Numbered from the stretch's first letter, positions 24,406 through 34,202 are shown. The stretch: DNA of 64,000 nucleotides from Hydrogenophaga taeniospiralis (GCF_020510445.1 NZ_JAHBAG010000001.1:1650501-1714500), one strand, 5' to 3'. Notes: generated from the sequence alone by a model not told the origin. Numbers and translations are program-made.

Positions 24406-25203
24406 TCAGAACCGATAGATGTATCCGACGCTGACCCTCGACTGGCTGGACTTCTCAACCAGCGGGCTGTCCTTGATGGCGTCGCCATATCCCGTGACGC
24501 CGAGGTCGAGGAACACGGTGTGTTGGCGCGCAGGGCTGTAGTCGACGCGAAGTCCTGCCTCCACGCCGGTGCTGGAGTCGCCCTGGTAGGCGCTGCGCGT
24601 CGCGGTCGCCTCCGAAGCCTTCACGCCGTAGTAGTACTCGACATACTTGCGGTCGTAGAACTCCGCGCCCAGGCGGGGGGTGATCCCGAACGATCCCATC
24701 CCAAAGCGGTGATCCACCTGGAGCTTGAAGCGCGAACCCTTGCTGTTGCCCGAAGCGTCGCCCAGCAGTTCGGCGGAGACGTTCGCGATGTCGTTTTTCC
24801 AGATCGCCGCGCCACCGGCCCAGACGCTGCCCTTGCGTTCATCCATGCCAGCGAGATAAGGGGAGTCTTCGCTCTCGTATCCGTCGCCCGCGTAGCGCGC
24901 CCTCAGCCGGAAGGACAGGGCGGGGGAGGTGTACAGCTTGACATCCACCCGGGGGACACCAACGCTGACCCACTTGTTTTCAAAGTTGAGAATGGGCAGG
25001 GGAGTGTTGTCCCTGTCGATGTCGCGATAGGCCTTCTGCACGCTGGCGGCACCCAGGCCCAGCGACCACTGCGACTCGGAGCCGCTTGCGCTTGGGGTGC
25101 TCTGGGCCATGGCCACGGACGACCCGCACAGGATGACGCCCAGCGTTGTCGCCGCTGCGCGCGTGGTGCGCACGGTCGCCGTGGTGTGGAAGAAGCGATT
25201 CAT
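24406..25203 (-). CDS. MipA/OmpV family outer-membrane protein
   Basis: 265 residues. Signal peptide (ATTLGVILCGSSVAMAQ), then alternating beta-strand sequence ending in the aromatic GYIYRF, the usual outer-membrane barrel C-terminus. MipA/OmpV proteins act as porins or scaffold proteins and are often coupled to efflux or two-component systems. Start MNRFFHTT has AAGG six bases upstream. Lies next to the TetR gene, same strand. Confidence 0.87.
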   Translation of the reverse strand: MNRFFHTTATVRTTRAAATTLGVILCGSSVAMAQSTPSASGSESQWSLGLGAASVQKAYRDIDRDNTPLPILNFENKWVSVGVPRVDVKLYTSPALSFRLRARYAGDGYESEDSPYLAGMDERKGSVWAGGAAIWKNDIANVSAELLGDASGNSKGSRFKLQVDHRFGMGSFGITPRLGAEFYDRKYVEYYYGVKASEATATRSAYQGDSSTGVEAGLRVDYSPARQHTVFLDLGVTGYGDAIKDSPLVEKSSQSRVSVGYIYRF

Positions 25204-25247
25204 GATGTGCCTTTTCATTCAAGAGTGGTGGTAAAAGCAGCCGCCGT

Positions 25248-25931
25248 TCAGGCGGCCGAAGGGGATCGATAGGCCCGAAGAAAGACGTCCACCGCGCGGT
25301 CGACGACCTCTGCGATGTGTGCTTCTTCCAATGTGGTTCTGACGTTGAACAGGCCGGCTTCATGCACCTCGGACTGCAGCAGTCCACGGAAATGGCGCGC
25401 GACCACGACGGGGTCTGCCTGGCGGAGCTGACCGGAGGCGATGAGGCTGCCGAAGTAGCCCTCCGTGAGCTTCATGGCCCGCACCGGTCCTTGTTCGTAG
25501 AACATCCGGCCGATGTCGGGCTTGGCCGCCGCTGCGATCACCATGCGGGCAGCCGCGAAGCGCTGGGGGGTGTGGAAGTGCGTCAGGGCATGCCGCCCGA
25601 ATGCCTTGAGGGTCTGCTCGATGTCGCGGGTGGGGTCGAGCAGCGAGATGACGTCCATGGCCTCTTTGGGCAGCTCCGCTCCCGCGCTCGCGCCGATGCT
25701 CTTGTACAGAAAAGACATCGCGTCGCCACCAAACTCATTGGCCATCCGGCTGATGAGTTCCTGGAACAAGGCTTCCTTGGTGTCGAAGTAGCGATACAGC
25801 GTCGCCTTTGAACTCCCGACGCGCGCAGCGATTTCGTCCATCGACGCGCGGTCAAAGCTGACTTCCTGGAAGACTTCCTTCGCCGCGGCCAGGATGGCCT
25901 CGCGGCGGGCTTCTGTTTTCACTCTGACCAT
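25248..25931 (-). CDS. TetR-family transcriptional repressor
   Basis: 227 residues. N-terminal helix-turn-helix (REAILAAAKEVFQEV, then GSSKATLYRYFDTKEALF) and a helical ligand-binding domain. Start MVRVKTEARRE has GGAG seven bases upstream. Divergent from the tripartite efflux operon; palindromes in the gap are its likely operators, giving repression of itself and of the pump until an exported compound binds. Confidence 0.92.
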   Translation of the reverse strand: MVRVKTEARREAILAAAKEVFQEVSFDRASMDEIAARVGSSKATLYRYFDTKEALFQELISRMANEFGGDAMSFLYKSIGASAGAELPKEAMDVISLLDPTRDIEQTLKAFGRHALTHFHTPQRFAAARMVIAAAAKPDIGRMFYEQGPVRAMKLTEGYFGSLIASGQLRQADPVVVARHFRGLLQSEVHEAGLFNVRTTLEEAHIAEVVDRAVDVFLRAYRSPSAA

Positions 25932-25998
25932 TTCAATGCTCCTGCTGCTGTGTGGGTCCGCACTGCAAAAGGCTCTTTGCAATGCGGCTTGATTCAAT

Positions 25999-26045
25999 AC
26001 GATACTTTGAGGTATCGTTATGTTTTTCGAAACTATACCGTTTCG
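25999..26045. promoter_or_regulatory. two palindromic operator candidates for the TetR repressor
   Basis: Perfect palindromes ACGATACtttgagGTATCGT (25999-26018) and CGAAACtataccGTTTCG (26028-26045), 10 bases apart, between the divergent tetR and efflux genes. The AT-rich stretch (TATACC, TTATGTTTTT) between them is promoter-like. Repressor binding to both would close both promoters. Confidence 0.7.
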
Positions 26046-26082
26046 TTTTGTCATGGTCAAGATTCTTTTCCTTCATCCCGAG

Positions 26083-27570
26083 ATGTCTGAGAATCACCGA
26101 TCCCGTTGCGGGCCCCCGCCTTTGGCGCTGTTCCTGGCCACCGCAGTCCTCGCATCCAGTGGCTGCGCGCTTCAGGGGGCGTACAAGTCACCGAACCGGC
26201 ACGGCGTGGCGCCCGCGGCGTGGTCTGTTGGAGCGGGGACCGTGGATGTCCCCGGACGCTCGCCGACCGAACGGTGGTGGTCCGAATTGCACGACCCCGC
26301 GATCGACCGTCTCGTGGAGGTGGCGCTTGCCGATGGTCCGACGCTGGCAGAGGCCGTCGCCCGCGTTGACGAAGCACAAGCCCTGTTGCGTGCGAATGCG
26401 GCGCAATCCACGCCGACGGTTGGCGCGAGTGCAGACGTCATCCGTGCCCGGCAACAGAACACCTCCAGCGCGGCGACGGAACCGACGCTGCTGGTCACGG
26501 CGGTCTCGCCGGGCCTGAGCTTCAGCTGGGAGGTCGATCTCTTCGGGCGAATACGCCAGTCGGTCGAGGCCGCCCGCAGCCGGATCGACGCCCGCACGCT
26601 CGACGCGGCGGCGATTCGCCTGAGTCTTGCGGCCGACGTCGCCAGTGGAGTGCTCGCCTTGCGCGCCTGTCAAAGCGCTCAGTCCGTGTTGACCGCGGAC
26701 ATCGCATCCCGAGAGCGCAGCCTGGCGCTGACGCGACGCCGATGGGCCGCAGGGTTCGCCACGGCGGCTGACGAGACGCGCGAGCGCATCGGGTTGGCGT
26801 CGGCACGCACCACCTGGTTCAGCCGGCAGGAGCAGTGCGCGCTCCAAACGAATGCCCTGGTCGCGCTGGCGGGCCAGGACAGCAGCACCATCCGGGCCCT
26901 CACCGCACCCAGCGACGAAAAGACGCTGACCGACCCGACGCTGGGATTCGTGCCCACGGTGCCGGGCGCTGCGGCCGAGCTTCCCGCTGAAGTCCTCAGC
27001 CGGCATCCGGCGATCCTCTCTGCCCAGCGGGAGGCGCAGGCCGCCTGGGCGGACATCGGTGTGGCCCGGGCCGAACGCCTGCCCCGTCTGGATGTCGCGG
27101 CACTGCTGACCGGCCAGTGGTTGCGTGTGGGCGGTGTCGGCCAGCATCTGACCACCTGGTCGGTCGGACCCACGCTGTCCGGCACTTTGTTCGACGGTGG
27201 CGCCGGCGCGGCCAACGTGAGCGCCGCCGAGGCCCGTTACCGCCGTGCGCACGCAGTGCTCCAGCGCACCTTGCGCACCACCGTGCAGGAAGTGGAGAAC
27301 GCGCTGGCCGAGCAAGTCTCGGCCGAGGCACGCGCCAGTTCGGCCGGCGAAGGCGTTGCGGGCGCGCAAGCCCTCCTGGCCACCTCGCAGGCGCGGTGGC
27401 GCGCCGGTGCCATCAGCCAGCTCGAACTCGAAGACAACCGACGGCAACTGACTTCTATGCAGGACGCCCTCATCACCGCACGGCGCGACCAGGCGCACTC
27501 ATGGGTGGCATTGGTCAAGGCCACCGGCGGAGCCGTCACCCTATCTGTCCAGGAACCACCCCATGAATGA
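26083..27570 (+). CDS. outer-membrane efflux lipoprotein (NodT/OprM family)
   Basis: 495 residues. Lipoprotein signal with lipobox LASSGC (acylated Cys28), then two repeats of the TolC-type helical/barrel fold (SWEVDLFGRIRQSVEAARSR; LDVAALLTGQWLRVGG). Forms the outer-membrane channel of the pump. Upstream ATGs at 26020 and 26053 fall in or next to the operator region; MSENHRSRC is the best start. Overlaps the adaptor gene by 8 bases. Confidence 0.88.
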   Translation: MSENHRSRCGPPPLALFLATAVLASSGCALQGAYKSPNRHGVAPAAWSVGAGTVDVPGRSPTERWWSELHDPAIDRLVEVALADGPTLAEAVARVDEAQALLRANAAQSTPTVGASADVIRARQQNTSSAATEPTLLVTAVSPGLSFSWEVDLFGRIRQSVEAARSRIDARTLDAAAIRLSLAADVASGVLALRACQSAQSVLTADIASRERSLALTRRRWAAGFATAADETRERIGLASARTTWFSRQEQCALQTNALVALAGQDSSTIRALTAPSDEKTLTDPTLGFVPTVPGAAAELPAEVLSRHPAILSAQREAQAAWADIGVARAERLPRLDVAALLTGQWLRVGGVGQHLTTWSVGPTLSGTLFDGGAGAANVSAAEARYRRAHAVLQRTLRTTVQEVENALAEQVSAEARASSAGEGVAGAQALLATSQARWRAGAISQLELEDNRRQLTSMQDALITARRDQAHSWVALVKATGGAVTLSVQEPPHE

Positions 27571-28684
27571 ACCCCGATCCGAAACGTCGAGCAGCACCCG
27601 GCGAAGCCGCATGATCGCAGCCATTCTGGCCACCGCGGTTGTCGCTGGCGGTCTCACCTTCTTCTCTGCTCATACCGCAACCAAACCCGAAGCAACCCAG
27701 GCGCCACCGCCTGCAACCGCGATGGTGGCCAACGTGGCCCCGGCCGCGGAAGTCCGCTGGCCGGTTGCGTTGCAGGCGATGGGACCCATCGCTCCCTGGC
27801 AGGAGGCGTCGATCGGCGCCCAGGTCGCAGGCCTGCGACTGGCCGAGATCAAGGCCGATATCGGCGACCGTGTCCGGCGTGGCCAACTCCTGGCACGCTT
27901 TGACCGCGCAGCGCTGGAAATCGAACAGGCTCGGCTACAGGCCCAGTGGCGACAGGCCGAGGCCAACCGCGGGCGCGCCCTTCAACTCGAAGGAACCGGT
28001 GGCATCAGCGAGCAGGAGCTCCTGCAGCATGTGACGCAAGCGGACGTTGCCAAGGCGCAGCTGCAATCCGTTCAGCTGCAGATTCGCCAGGCCGACGTGG
28101 TCGCGCCGGACAACGGCGTCGTCAGCGCGCGCAGCGCCACCCTCGGTTCTGTGGCCACGTCCGGGCAGGAACTCTTTCGCCTCATCAGGAAAGACCGCCT
28201 GGAGTGGCGAGGCGAGCTGACCGCGGAGCAGCTGGGGCACGTCCGGCAGGGTCAGCGGGTCCGGCTCGCCTTGCCGGGCAGCGGTTCCGCCACGGCCACC
28301 GTTCGCCAGGTGGCGCCGACGCTGCAAGCGCAAAACCGTTTGGGGATCGTGCTGGCCGACATCGATGCCGGTAGCCACGCGCGCGCCGGCATGTATGCCC
28401 AAGGCGTCGTGGAATTGGCGGAGAGTCGCGCGGTCATCGTCCCGGCCAACAGCATCGTGCTTCGCGACGGTCGCAGCTACGTGATGACCCTGACCGATGA
28501 CAGCCGGGTGCAGGAGCGCCGTGTCGAGGTCGGGCGCCGTCGTGGTGTCATGGCTGAGATCCTGTCCGGTCTGGAGGCTGGTGAACGGGTGATCACGCAA
28601 GGGGCCGGCTTCTTCAATGAGGGGGACACCGTCCGTGCCGTTCCGGCGGCGGGCGAATCGGCCAAGGGGAAGGGCCGGTCATGA
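27563..28684 (+). CDS. RND efflux periplasmic adaptor subunit
   Basis: 373 residues. N-terminal membrane anchor (MIAAILATAVVAGGLTFF), lipoyl halves (GAQVAGLRLAEIKADIGDRV and ADVVAPDNGVVSAR), short coiled-coil hairpin between them, beta-barrel and membrane-proximal domains. Bridges the permease and the outer-membrane channel. Overlaps both neighbours by a few bases, so the three are translated together. Confidence 0.92.
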   Translation: MNEPRSETSSSTRRSRMIAAILATAVVAGGLTFFSAHTATKPEATQAPPPATAMVANVAPAAEVRWPVALQAMGPIAPWQEASIGAQVAGLRLAEIKADIGDRVRRGQLLARFDRAALEIEQARLQAQWRQAEANRGRALQLEGTGGISEQELLQHVTQADVAKAQLQSVQLQIRQADVVAPDNGVVSARSATLGSVATSGQELFRLIRKDRLEWRGELTAEQLGHVRQGQRVRLALPGSGSATATVRQVAPTLQAQNRLGIVLADIDAGSHARAGMYAQGVVELAESRAVIVPANSIVLRDGRSYVMTLTDDSRVQERRVEVGRRRGVMAEILSGLEAGERVITQGAGFFNEGDTVRAVPAAGESAKGKGRS

Positions 28685-31600
28685 ACTTCGCCACGTGGTC
28701 CATTCGAAACCCGGCACCCGCCATTCTGTTGTTCATCTTCCTGACACTGGTCGGGCTCCACAGCTTTCAGCAACTCCCGGTCGCCAATCTGCCGGACATG
28801 GACGTGCCGACCGTCACGGTCAGTCTGAGTCAGCCCGGCGCGGCACCCGTCCAACTCGAAACGGAGGTCGCACGCAAGGTCGAAAACTCCCTGGCGACGC
28901 TCTCCGGCCTCAAGCACATCAAGACCTCGATCACCGACGGTCAGGTCCAGATCCGGGTTGAATTCGTTCTTGACAAAGGCGTCTCGGACGCCCTGATCGA
29001 GACCAAGGACGCGGTCGACCGCGTGCGCTCCGATCTGCCGAGTGATCTGTTGCAGCCCACGGTCAGTGCCGTGCGCGCGGGGAGCGATCCTCTGTTGATC
29101 TATGCCGTGTCGTCCCCCCGAATGGATGAGGAGGCGCTGTCGTGGTTCGTCGACGACGTTGTCAGCAAGGCCGTGATGAGTGTGCCCGGCATCGGGCGGT
29201 TCGAGAGAACGGGCGGGGTGCAGCGACAGGTGCGCGTGGAAGTGGATCCGGTCCGGCTCACGTCCCTGGGGACCACGGCCGTCGATGTGTCGAAGGCCCT
29301 GCGCGCGGTCCAGCAGGAGGCCTCGGGAGGGCGCGCCCAGCTGGGCAAAGGTGAACAGGCGCTGCGCACGACCGCCACAGTCGCACAGGCCGACGCGCTG
29401 CGCAGCCTGCCCATCGTGACCAGCGATGGGCGGCGTGTCGGCCTGGACCAAGTCGGGGAGGTGGTGGACACCCATGCCGAACGCATGCAGATCGCCCTGC
29501 TCGACGGGAAACCGGTCGTCGGGTTCAGGATCTACCGTGCGGCCGGATTCGATGAGGTGCAAGTCGCCGAGAGCGTGGAGGCCGCAGTGAGTCGACTCCA
29601 TGCCACCCATGGCTCGCTGGCATTCACCAAGGTCGCCGGCTCGATCGAGGGCACACGTGAGCAGTTCGATGGTTCCATGCGCATGTTGTACGAAGGCGCG
29701 CTGCTGGCGATGCTGGTCGTCTGGTGGTTTCTGAGGGACTGGCGTGCCACGGTGATCTCGGCATCGGCGCTGCCTTTGTCGATCCTTCCGACGTTCGCCG
29801 CCATGCACTTTCTGGGCTACTCGCTCAACACGCTCACGCTGCTGGCGCTGGCCGTGATCGTCGGCATCCTGGTCGATGATGCGATCGTCGAGATCGAGAA
29901 CATCGAGCGGCATCGGCGCATGAGCAAGCCCATCATGCAGGCGGTGCGCGATGCGGTGACCGAGATCGCCACGGCCGTCATCGCCACCACCATGACGCTG
30001 GTCGTGGTCTTTCTTCCCACCGCCATGATGGGCGGCATCACAGGCAGGTTCTTCCAGCAATTCGGTTGGACATCTGTGGTGGCCGTGCTGTCTTCCTTGC
30101 TGGTCGCGCGGCTTCTGACGCCCATGATGGCGGCATACCTGCTCAAGGATGGCCAACCAGGCCACGAGGAAGCGGCGCCCGCGCGCGACTCGCGACTGAT
30201 GCGCACCTACCTGTCGTGGGCCAGATGGTGCCTGGCCCACCGTCGCACCACGCTCGTGGCCTGCATGGCGATCTTTGCGGCGTCGCTCGCGCTGATTCCG
30301 CTGATGGACAAGGGTCTGATTCCTCCGCCCAACAGTGGGTACAGCAATGTCAGCATCGAGTTGCCTCCTGGCAGCGGCATCGACGGCACTGTTGCGGTGG
30401 CGGAAACGGCACGCGTGGCCTTGCTGGACATCCCGGGCATCAAGCGGGTGATGACCAGCGTGGGCGGAGGGGCGGAACAAGCCGCGAACGTGCGTCGCGC
30501 CACCCTGACGCTGGTCCTGGGACCACGTGGCGAGCGACCCGATCAGACGGTCATCGAGACCCGCGTGCGCGAGGCGCTGGCCGATGTTCCCGGTGCCCGC
30601 TTTTCGCTCGGTGCCGGGGGACCTGGCAAGAAGATGTCCTTGATCCTGGCCAGCGACGCTCCTGAGGCGCTGAAAACCACCGCCAGAGCGTTGGAGCGCC
30701 AATTGAGAACCATCCACGGGCTGGGCAACGTGACGTCCACGGCGACGCTGGAGCGACCGGAGATTGTGGTTCGTCCGGACGTTCAGCAAGCGGCGATGCA
30801 CGGTGTGACCACATCAGCCATCGCAGAAACGGCGCGCATCGCCACCACCGGTGATTTCGATGCCCGACTGGCGAAGCTCGATCTGGATCGCCGCCAACTG
30901 GGCATCCTCGTGCGCGTTGCGGACGCCGATCGCCAGGACCTGGACGCCATCAACGCTTTGCGCGTGCCTGGACGAGACGGCCTCGTGCCGCTGGCCAGCG
31001 TCGCGCAGCTGTCCGTGGAAAGCGGTCCGTCCGAGATCGAGCGCTACGACCGGCGGCGTTACGCCACGGTCACCGCCGATCTCGGCGGCATGTCGCTGGG
31101 CGCGGCGCTCGAAGCGGCCAAGGCCTTGCCCGCCGTGGCCTTGATGCCCGCCAGTGTCGAGTTGGTCGAGACGGGGGATGCGGAGATCATGGCGGAGCTG
31201 ATGGGCGGGTTCGGCCTGGCGATTGTCGTGGGCTTGTTCTGCGTCTATGGAGTGCTCGTGCTGCTGTTCCACGATTTCTTTCAACCGCTGACCATCCTCT
31301 CGGCAGTGCCGCTGTCGCTCGGTGGCGCGTTCGTCGCGCTGCTGGCGACCGGCAGCATGTTGAGTCTTCCCTCACTCATCGGTCTGGTCATGCTGATGGG
31401 CATCGTCACGAAGAACTCCATCCTGCTGGTGGAGTACGCCGTTCTTGGCATTCGAGAACGTGGACTGTCCGTGCAGGATGCGCTGCTGGACGCTTGCCAC
31501 AAACGCGCCAGGCCGATCGTGATGACCACCATCGCCATGGTGGCCGGCATGGCCCCGATCGCGATAGGGCTGGGGGCCGATGCGAGCTTTCGCCAGCCGA

Positions 31601-31758
31601 TGGCGGTGGCGGTCATCGGCGGGCTCGTCACATCGATGGCGCTGAGTCTGCTGGTGGTGCCTGTTGCATTCACCTATGTGGCCGGCGTGGAACGCCGTGT
31701 GCGGGGCTGGTTCGGGCGCAAAGGGAATCGGCAAACCTTCGTCCCTCGCAGCCCATGA
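28681..31758 (+). CDS. RND family efflux permease (HAE1-like)
   Basis: 1025 residues, twelve membrane segments with two large periplasmic loops. Proton-relay Asp pair in GILVDDAIVEIENIERH (TM4), and LMGIVTKNSILLVEYAV (TM10). Exports toxic organic compounds using the proton gradient. Start overlaps the adaptor stop by ATGA. Specificity cannot be told; the operon is complete (channel, adaptor, pump, repressor). Confidence 0.93.
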   Translation: MNFATWSIRNPAPAILLFIFLTLVGLHSFQQLPVANLPDMDVPTVTVSLSQPGAAPVQLETEVARKVENSLATLSGLKHIKTSITDGQVQIRVEFVLDKGVSDALIETKDAVDRVRSDLPSDLLQPTVSAVRAGSDPLLIYAVSSPRMDEEALSWFVDDVVSKAVMSVPGIGRFERTGGVQRQVRVEVDPVRLTSLGTTAVDVSKALRAVQQEASGGRAQLGKGEQALRTTATVAQADALRSLPIVTSDGRRVGLDQVGEVVDTHAERMQIALLDGKPVVGFRIYRAAGFDEVQVAESVEAAVSRLHATHGSLAFTKVAGSIEGTREQFDGSMRMLYEGALLAMLVVWWFLRDWRATVISASALPLSILPTFAAMHFLGYSLNTLTLLALAVIVGILVDDAIVEIENIERHRRMSKPIMQAVRDAVTEIATAVIATTMTLVVVFLPTAMMGGITGRFFQQFGWTSVVAVLSSLLVARLLTPMMAAYLLKDGQPGHEEAAPARDSRLMRTYLSWARWCLAHRRTTLVACMAIFAASLALIPLMDKGLIPPPNSGYSNVSIELPPGSGIDGTVAVAETARVALLDIPGIKRVMTSVGGGAEQAANVRRATLTLVLGPRGERPDQTVIETRVREALADVPGARFSLGAGGPGKKMSLILASDAPEALKTTARALERQLRTIHGLGNVTSTATLERPEIVVRPDVQQAAMHGVTTSAIAETARIATTGDFDARLAKLDLDRRQLGILVRVADADRQDLDAINALRVPGRDGLVPLASVAQLSVESGPSEIERYDRRRYATVTADLGGMSLGAALEAAKALPAVALMPASVELVETGDAEIMAELMGGFGLAIVVGLFCVYGVLVLLFHDFFQPLTILSAVPLSLGGAFVALLATGSMLSLPSLIGLVMLMGIVTKNSILLVEYAVLGIRERGLSVQDALLDACHKRARPIVMTTIAMVAGMAPIAIGLGADASFRQPMAVAVIGGLVTSMALSLLVVPVAFTYVAGVERRVRGWFGRKGNRQTFVPRSP

Positions 31759-31863
31759 ACGGGCTTGGTCGGGAGCGGCACAACGATCCATCCGTCGGCG
31801 GCCCCCGCCATTCACACCCAATTGGTCCCCCACACAAGCCCTTGCCAGCCCATCATCGGCACC

Positions 31864-32601
31864 ATGAACGCTCCCCCGAACGACGGCACCGAGGTGCTGG
31901 TGCTGCAGCACCTGGACGAAGACGGCCCAGGTTATCTTGGCCAGTGGCTCGACGGGCAGGGCGTGCGCTGGCAGGTGCGCTGTGCCGAAGCCGGCGAGGC
32001 CTATCCGGCGTCGGTGCGGGGGTTGAAGGGGCTGGCGGTGCTGGGCGGCGCCTGGAGCGCCAACGATGAACGCCCCTCGCTGCGCCAGGCCGAAGCCCTG
32101 ATCCGCGAGGCCGATGCGCTGGGCATTCCGGTGATCGGCCATTGCCTGGGTGGCCAGCTCATGGCGCGGGCGTTCGGTGGCCGCGTCGAGCCGCTGAAGC
32201 AGCCCGAGATCGGCTGGCTGCCGATCCGGCACAACGGCAGTGCGACCGCGCGTGAATGGTTCGGCGACACACCCGAGGCCACGGTCTACCAGTGGCACCA
32301 CGACGGCTTCGTCGAGCTGCCGCCCGGGGCCGAACTGATCGCCGGTTCACCCGCCTGCGCCCACCAGGCTTTTGCCCTGCGGCAACACCTGGCGATGCAG
32401 TTCCACATCGAGATCACGCCGGCCAAGATCGCCGACTGGCTGGAACGCCCGGGCCAGGCCTATCCGGTCCAGGTGCTGCTGCACCGCGACAGCGTGCAGG
32501 ACCCTGCCGGCATGCACGCCGCCACCGACCGGCACCAGGCGGGCAGCGAGGCGCTGGCCCGGCGCATCTATGAAACCTGGCGTGCGCGCTGGCGGGGCTG
32601 A
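31864..32601 (+). CDS. class I glutamine amidotransferase (GuaA-like single domain)
   Basis: 245 residues. Catalytic triad Cys94 (IGHCLGGQ), His181 and Glu183 (MQFHIEITP). Such single-domain proteins hydrolyse gamma-glutamyl amides or peptides, in some bacteria gamma-glutamyl-putrescine or glutathione conjugates. No synthetase domain is attached. Own gene after the efflux operon, with a 105-base gap holding no other feature. Confidence 0.87.
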   Translation: MNAPPNDGTEVLVLQHLDEDGPGYLGQWLDGQGVRWQVRCAEAGEAYPASVRGLKGLAVLGGAWSANDERPSLRQAEALIREADALGIPVIGHCLGGQLMARAFGGRVEPLKQPEIGWLPIRHNGSATAREWFGDTPEATVYQWHHDGFVELPPGAELIAGSPACAHQAFALRQHLAMQFHIEITPAKIADWLERPGQAYPVQVLLHRDSVQDPAGMHAATDRHQAGSEALARRIYETWRARWRG

Positions 32602-32629
32602 TTTGGAAATGGCTGCTGGCGGCGGATCT

Positions 32630-34084
32630 TCACTCGTGCGCCAGCGATTGCAGCAGCTCGCTCGCGCCCATCCAGTAGCAGAGCAAGGGGGCGGGGATGC
32701 GCATGATCTGGGTGACGGCCTGTTCATTCGATGGCCCTGACTTCATGACACCAAAGTCGTCCAGCGATTTGGTGACCACGTAGCCGCGGGCGATGTTCTT
32801 TTGCTCGCACAGTTCGAACAAACCCTTGAGTTCGCGCGCGCCGGTGTGCTGGGCGCGGTACTTCACTTCAAAGGGAATGATCTGACCGTCCACCTCGGCC
32901 ACGAGGTCGACCTCGCGGTCCCGTCTGCCACGCCAGTAGGTGAAGCGCACGTTCTGAGCGTAGTAGCGCGCAAACAGGTGTTTGAACACGGCGGTCTCAG
33001 TGGCCACGCCGAGTGCGGCCGGGTCTTCCAGAATGGCCTTGCCTTTGAGCATGACGGCGGGCGCGATGGCGGCGTCGGCCAGGTACACCTTGAAGCGGGC
33101 GCGCAGCACGTCTTTGCCATAGCCATAGGGCGGCAACCTGTAGATCAGGTGCGTGGCTTCCAGCAATTCGATGAAGTGTTGTGCCGTGGGGCGTTTCACT
33201 TCCAGGTTGGCGCACAGGTCACCCATGTCGAGCAGACCCCCGTCGTGCATGCACAGGTAGAGGAAGGTGTGCTCCAGGTCGAGCACGCGGCGCACGCCGA
33301 AGAGCGCGGTCATGTCGCGCTTCAGGACCTTGTCGATGATGTCTTCGCGCAGCAGGCGCTGGGCCTGGGTGATGCTCTCGACCTGCGCGGTCTGCGGGAA
33401 ACCACCCCGCACCAGGTATTCGTGGAAGTGCCCCACGTAGGGCGCGGCGGCTTCGCCGGTGCGGTAGAAGTCGGCCGCGTTCCAGTCGAACAGATCGCGC
33501 AGCGACTTGAGCGGCGGCAGCGCCGGCAGTTGCAGGTTCTTGATCTGCAGGTATTCGTAAAACGAGAGCGTGGTCAGACGAATCGTGTGCCAGCGGCCCA
33601 CGCCAGACTCCTGGCCCGCTTCCACCAGCGGCATGGCCGAGCCCGTGAACGCAATGCGGCGGTCTTTGCGAAAGTCCACCTGGTGCTTGACCCAGGTGCC
33701 CCAGTCGCGAATGAACTGGGCTTCGTCCAGGAACAGGTATTCCAGGCCATCGGCTTTGGGTTCGCGTTCGCGCCATGCGTCCAGCACGGCGTCGATACCC
33801 GCCAGTTTCAGGAGTGGGTGGTCAAAGGTCGCATACAGGATGTTCGAGGCGGGTACACCGGATTTCAGCAGGGCATCCGCGGCCTGCAGCATCAAGGTGG
33901 TCTTGCCGATCTGGCGTGCGCCGGAGAGCAGCACCGCGCGTGGCGCGGGTGGGTTGTTCATCCAGACACTGAGTTCCCGGTAGGCGGCGCGGCGCCAGCC
34001 CGGCAGGTCGGCAATGCTTTCATCGCGCCACCAGGGGTTGAACTGGGACAGGACCGCAATGAGCTCTTCTTTAGATACCTTCAT
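32630..34084 (-). CDS. AAA ATPase with DUF4143 and PD-(D/E)XK-like C-terminal domain
   Basis: 484 residues. Walker A GARQIGKTT (55-63), Walker B LFLDEAQ (117-123), sensor FTGSAM, central DUF4143 winged-helix region, and near the C-terminus a REVDLVAEVDGQ then PFEVKYR pattern (D-x18-ExK) of nuclease-like folds. This family is common in genomic islands; function is unsettled (proposed in defence or toxin-antitoxin contexts). The leader before the start codon (34085-34170) is much more AT-rich than its surroundings. Stands alone. Confidence 0.86.
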   Translation of the reverse strand: MKVSKEELIAVLSQFNPWWRDESIADLPGWRRAAYRELSVWMNNPPAPRAVLLSGARQIGKTTLMLQAADALLKSGVPASNILYATFDHPLLKLAGIDAVLDAWREREPKADGLEYLFLDEAQFIRDWGTWVKHQVDFRKDRRIAFTGSAMPLVEAGQESGVGRWHTIRLTTLSFYEYLQIKNLQLPALPPLKSLRDLFDWNAADFYRTGEAAAPYVGHFHEYLVRGGFPQTAQVESITQAQRLLREDIIDKVLKRDMTALFGVRRVLDLEHTFLYLCMHDGGLLDMGDLCANLEVKRPTAQHFIELLEATHLIYRLPPYGYGKDVLRARFKVYLADAAIAPAVMLKGKAILEDPAALGVATETAVFKHLFARYYAQNVRFTYWRGRRDREVDLVAEVDGQIIPFEVKYRAQHTGARELKGLFELCEQKNIARGYVVTKSLDDFGVMKSGPSNEQAVTQIMRIPAPLLCYWMGASELLQSLAHE

Positions 34085-34202
34085 GCACTGAATGCTAACA
34101 AAAATAGGCTATCAGTGTATGTATAGTTTATTTAAATGGTAGTTTTAAAGAAGAAATGACGGTTTTCGGTGGGGCTTGCAGATCGCGCCGACCGGGGTGT
34201 GG
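34085..34202. promoter_or_regulatory. AT-rich leader of the DUF4143 ATPase gene
   Basis: The stretch CTATCAGTGTATGTATAGTT and the following TTATTTAAATGGTAGTTTTAAAG is far richer in A/T than the chromosome. It probably contains the leftward promoter of the ATPase gene and may mark the edge of an acquired segment. No inverted repeats of an insertion sequence are visible. Confidence 0.5.
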
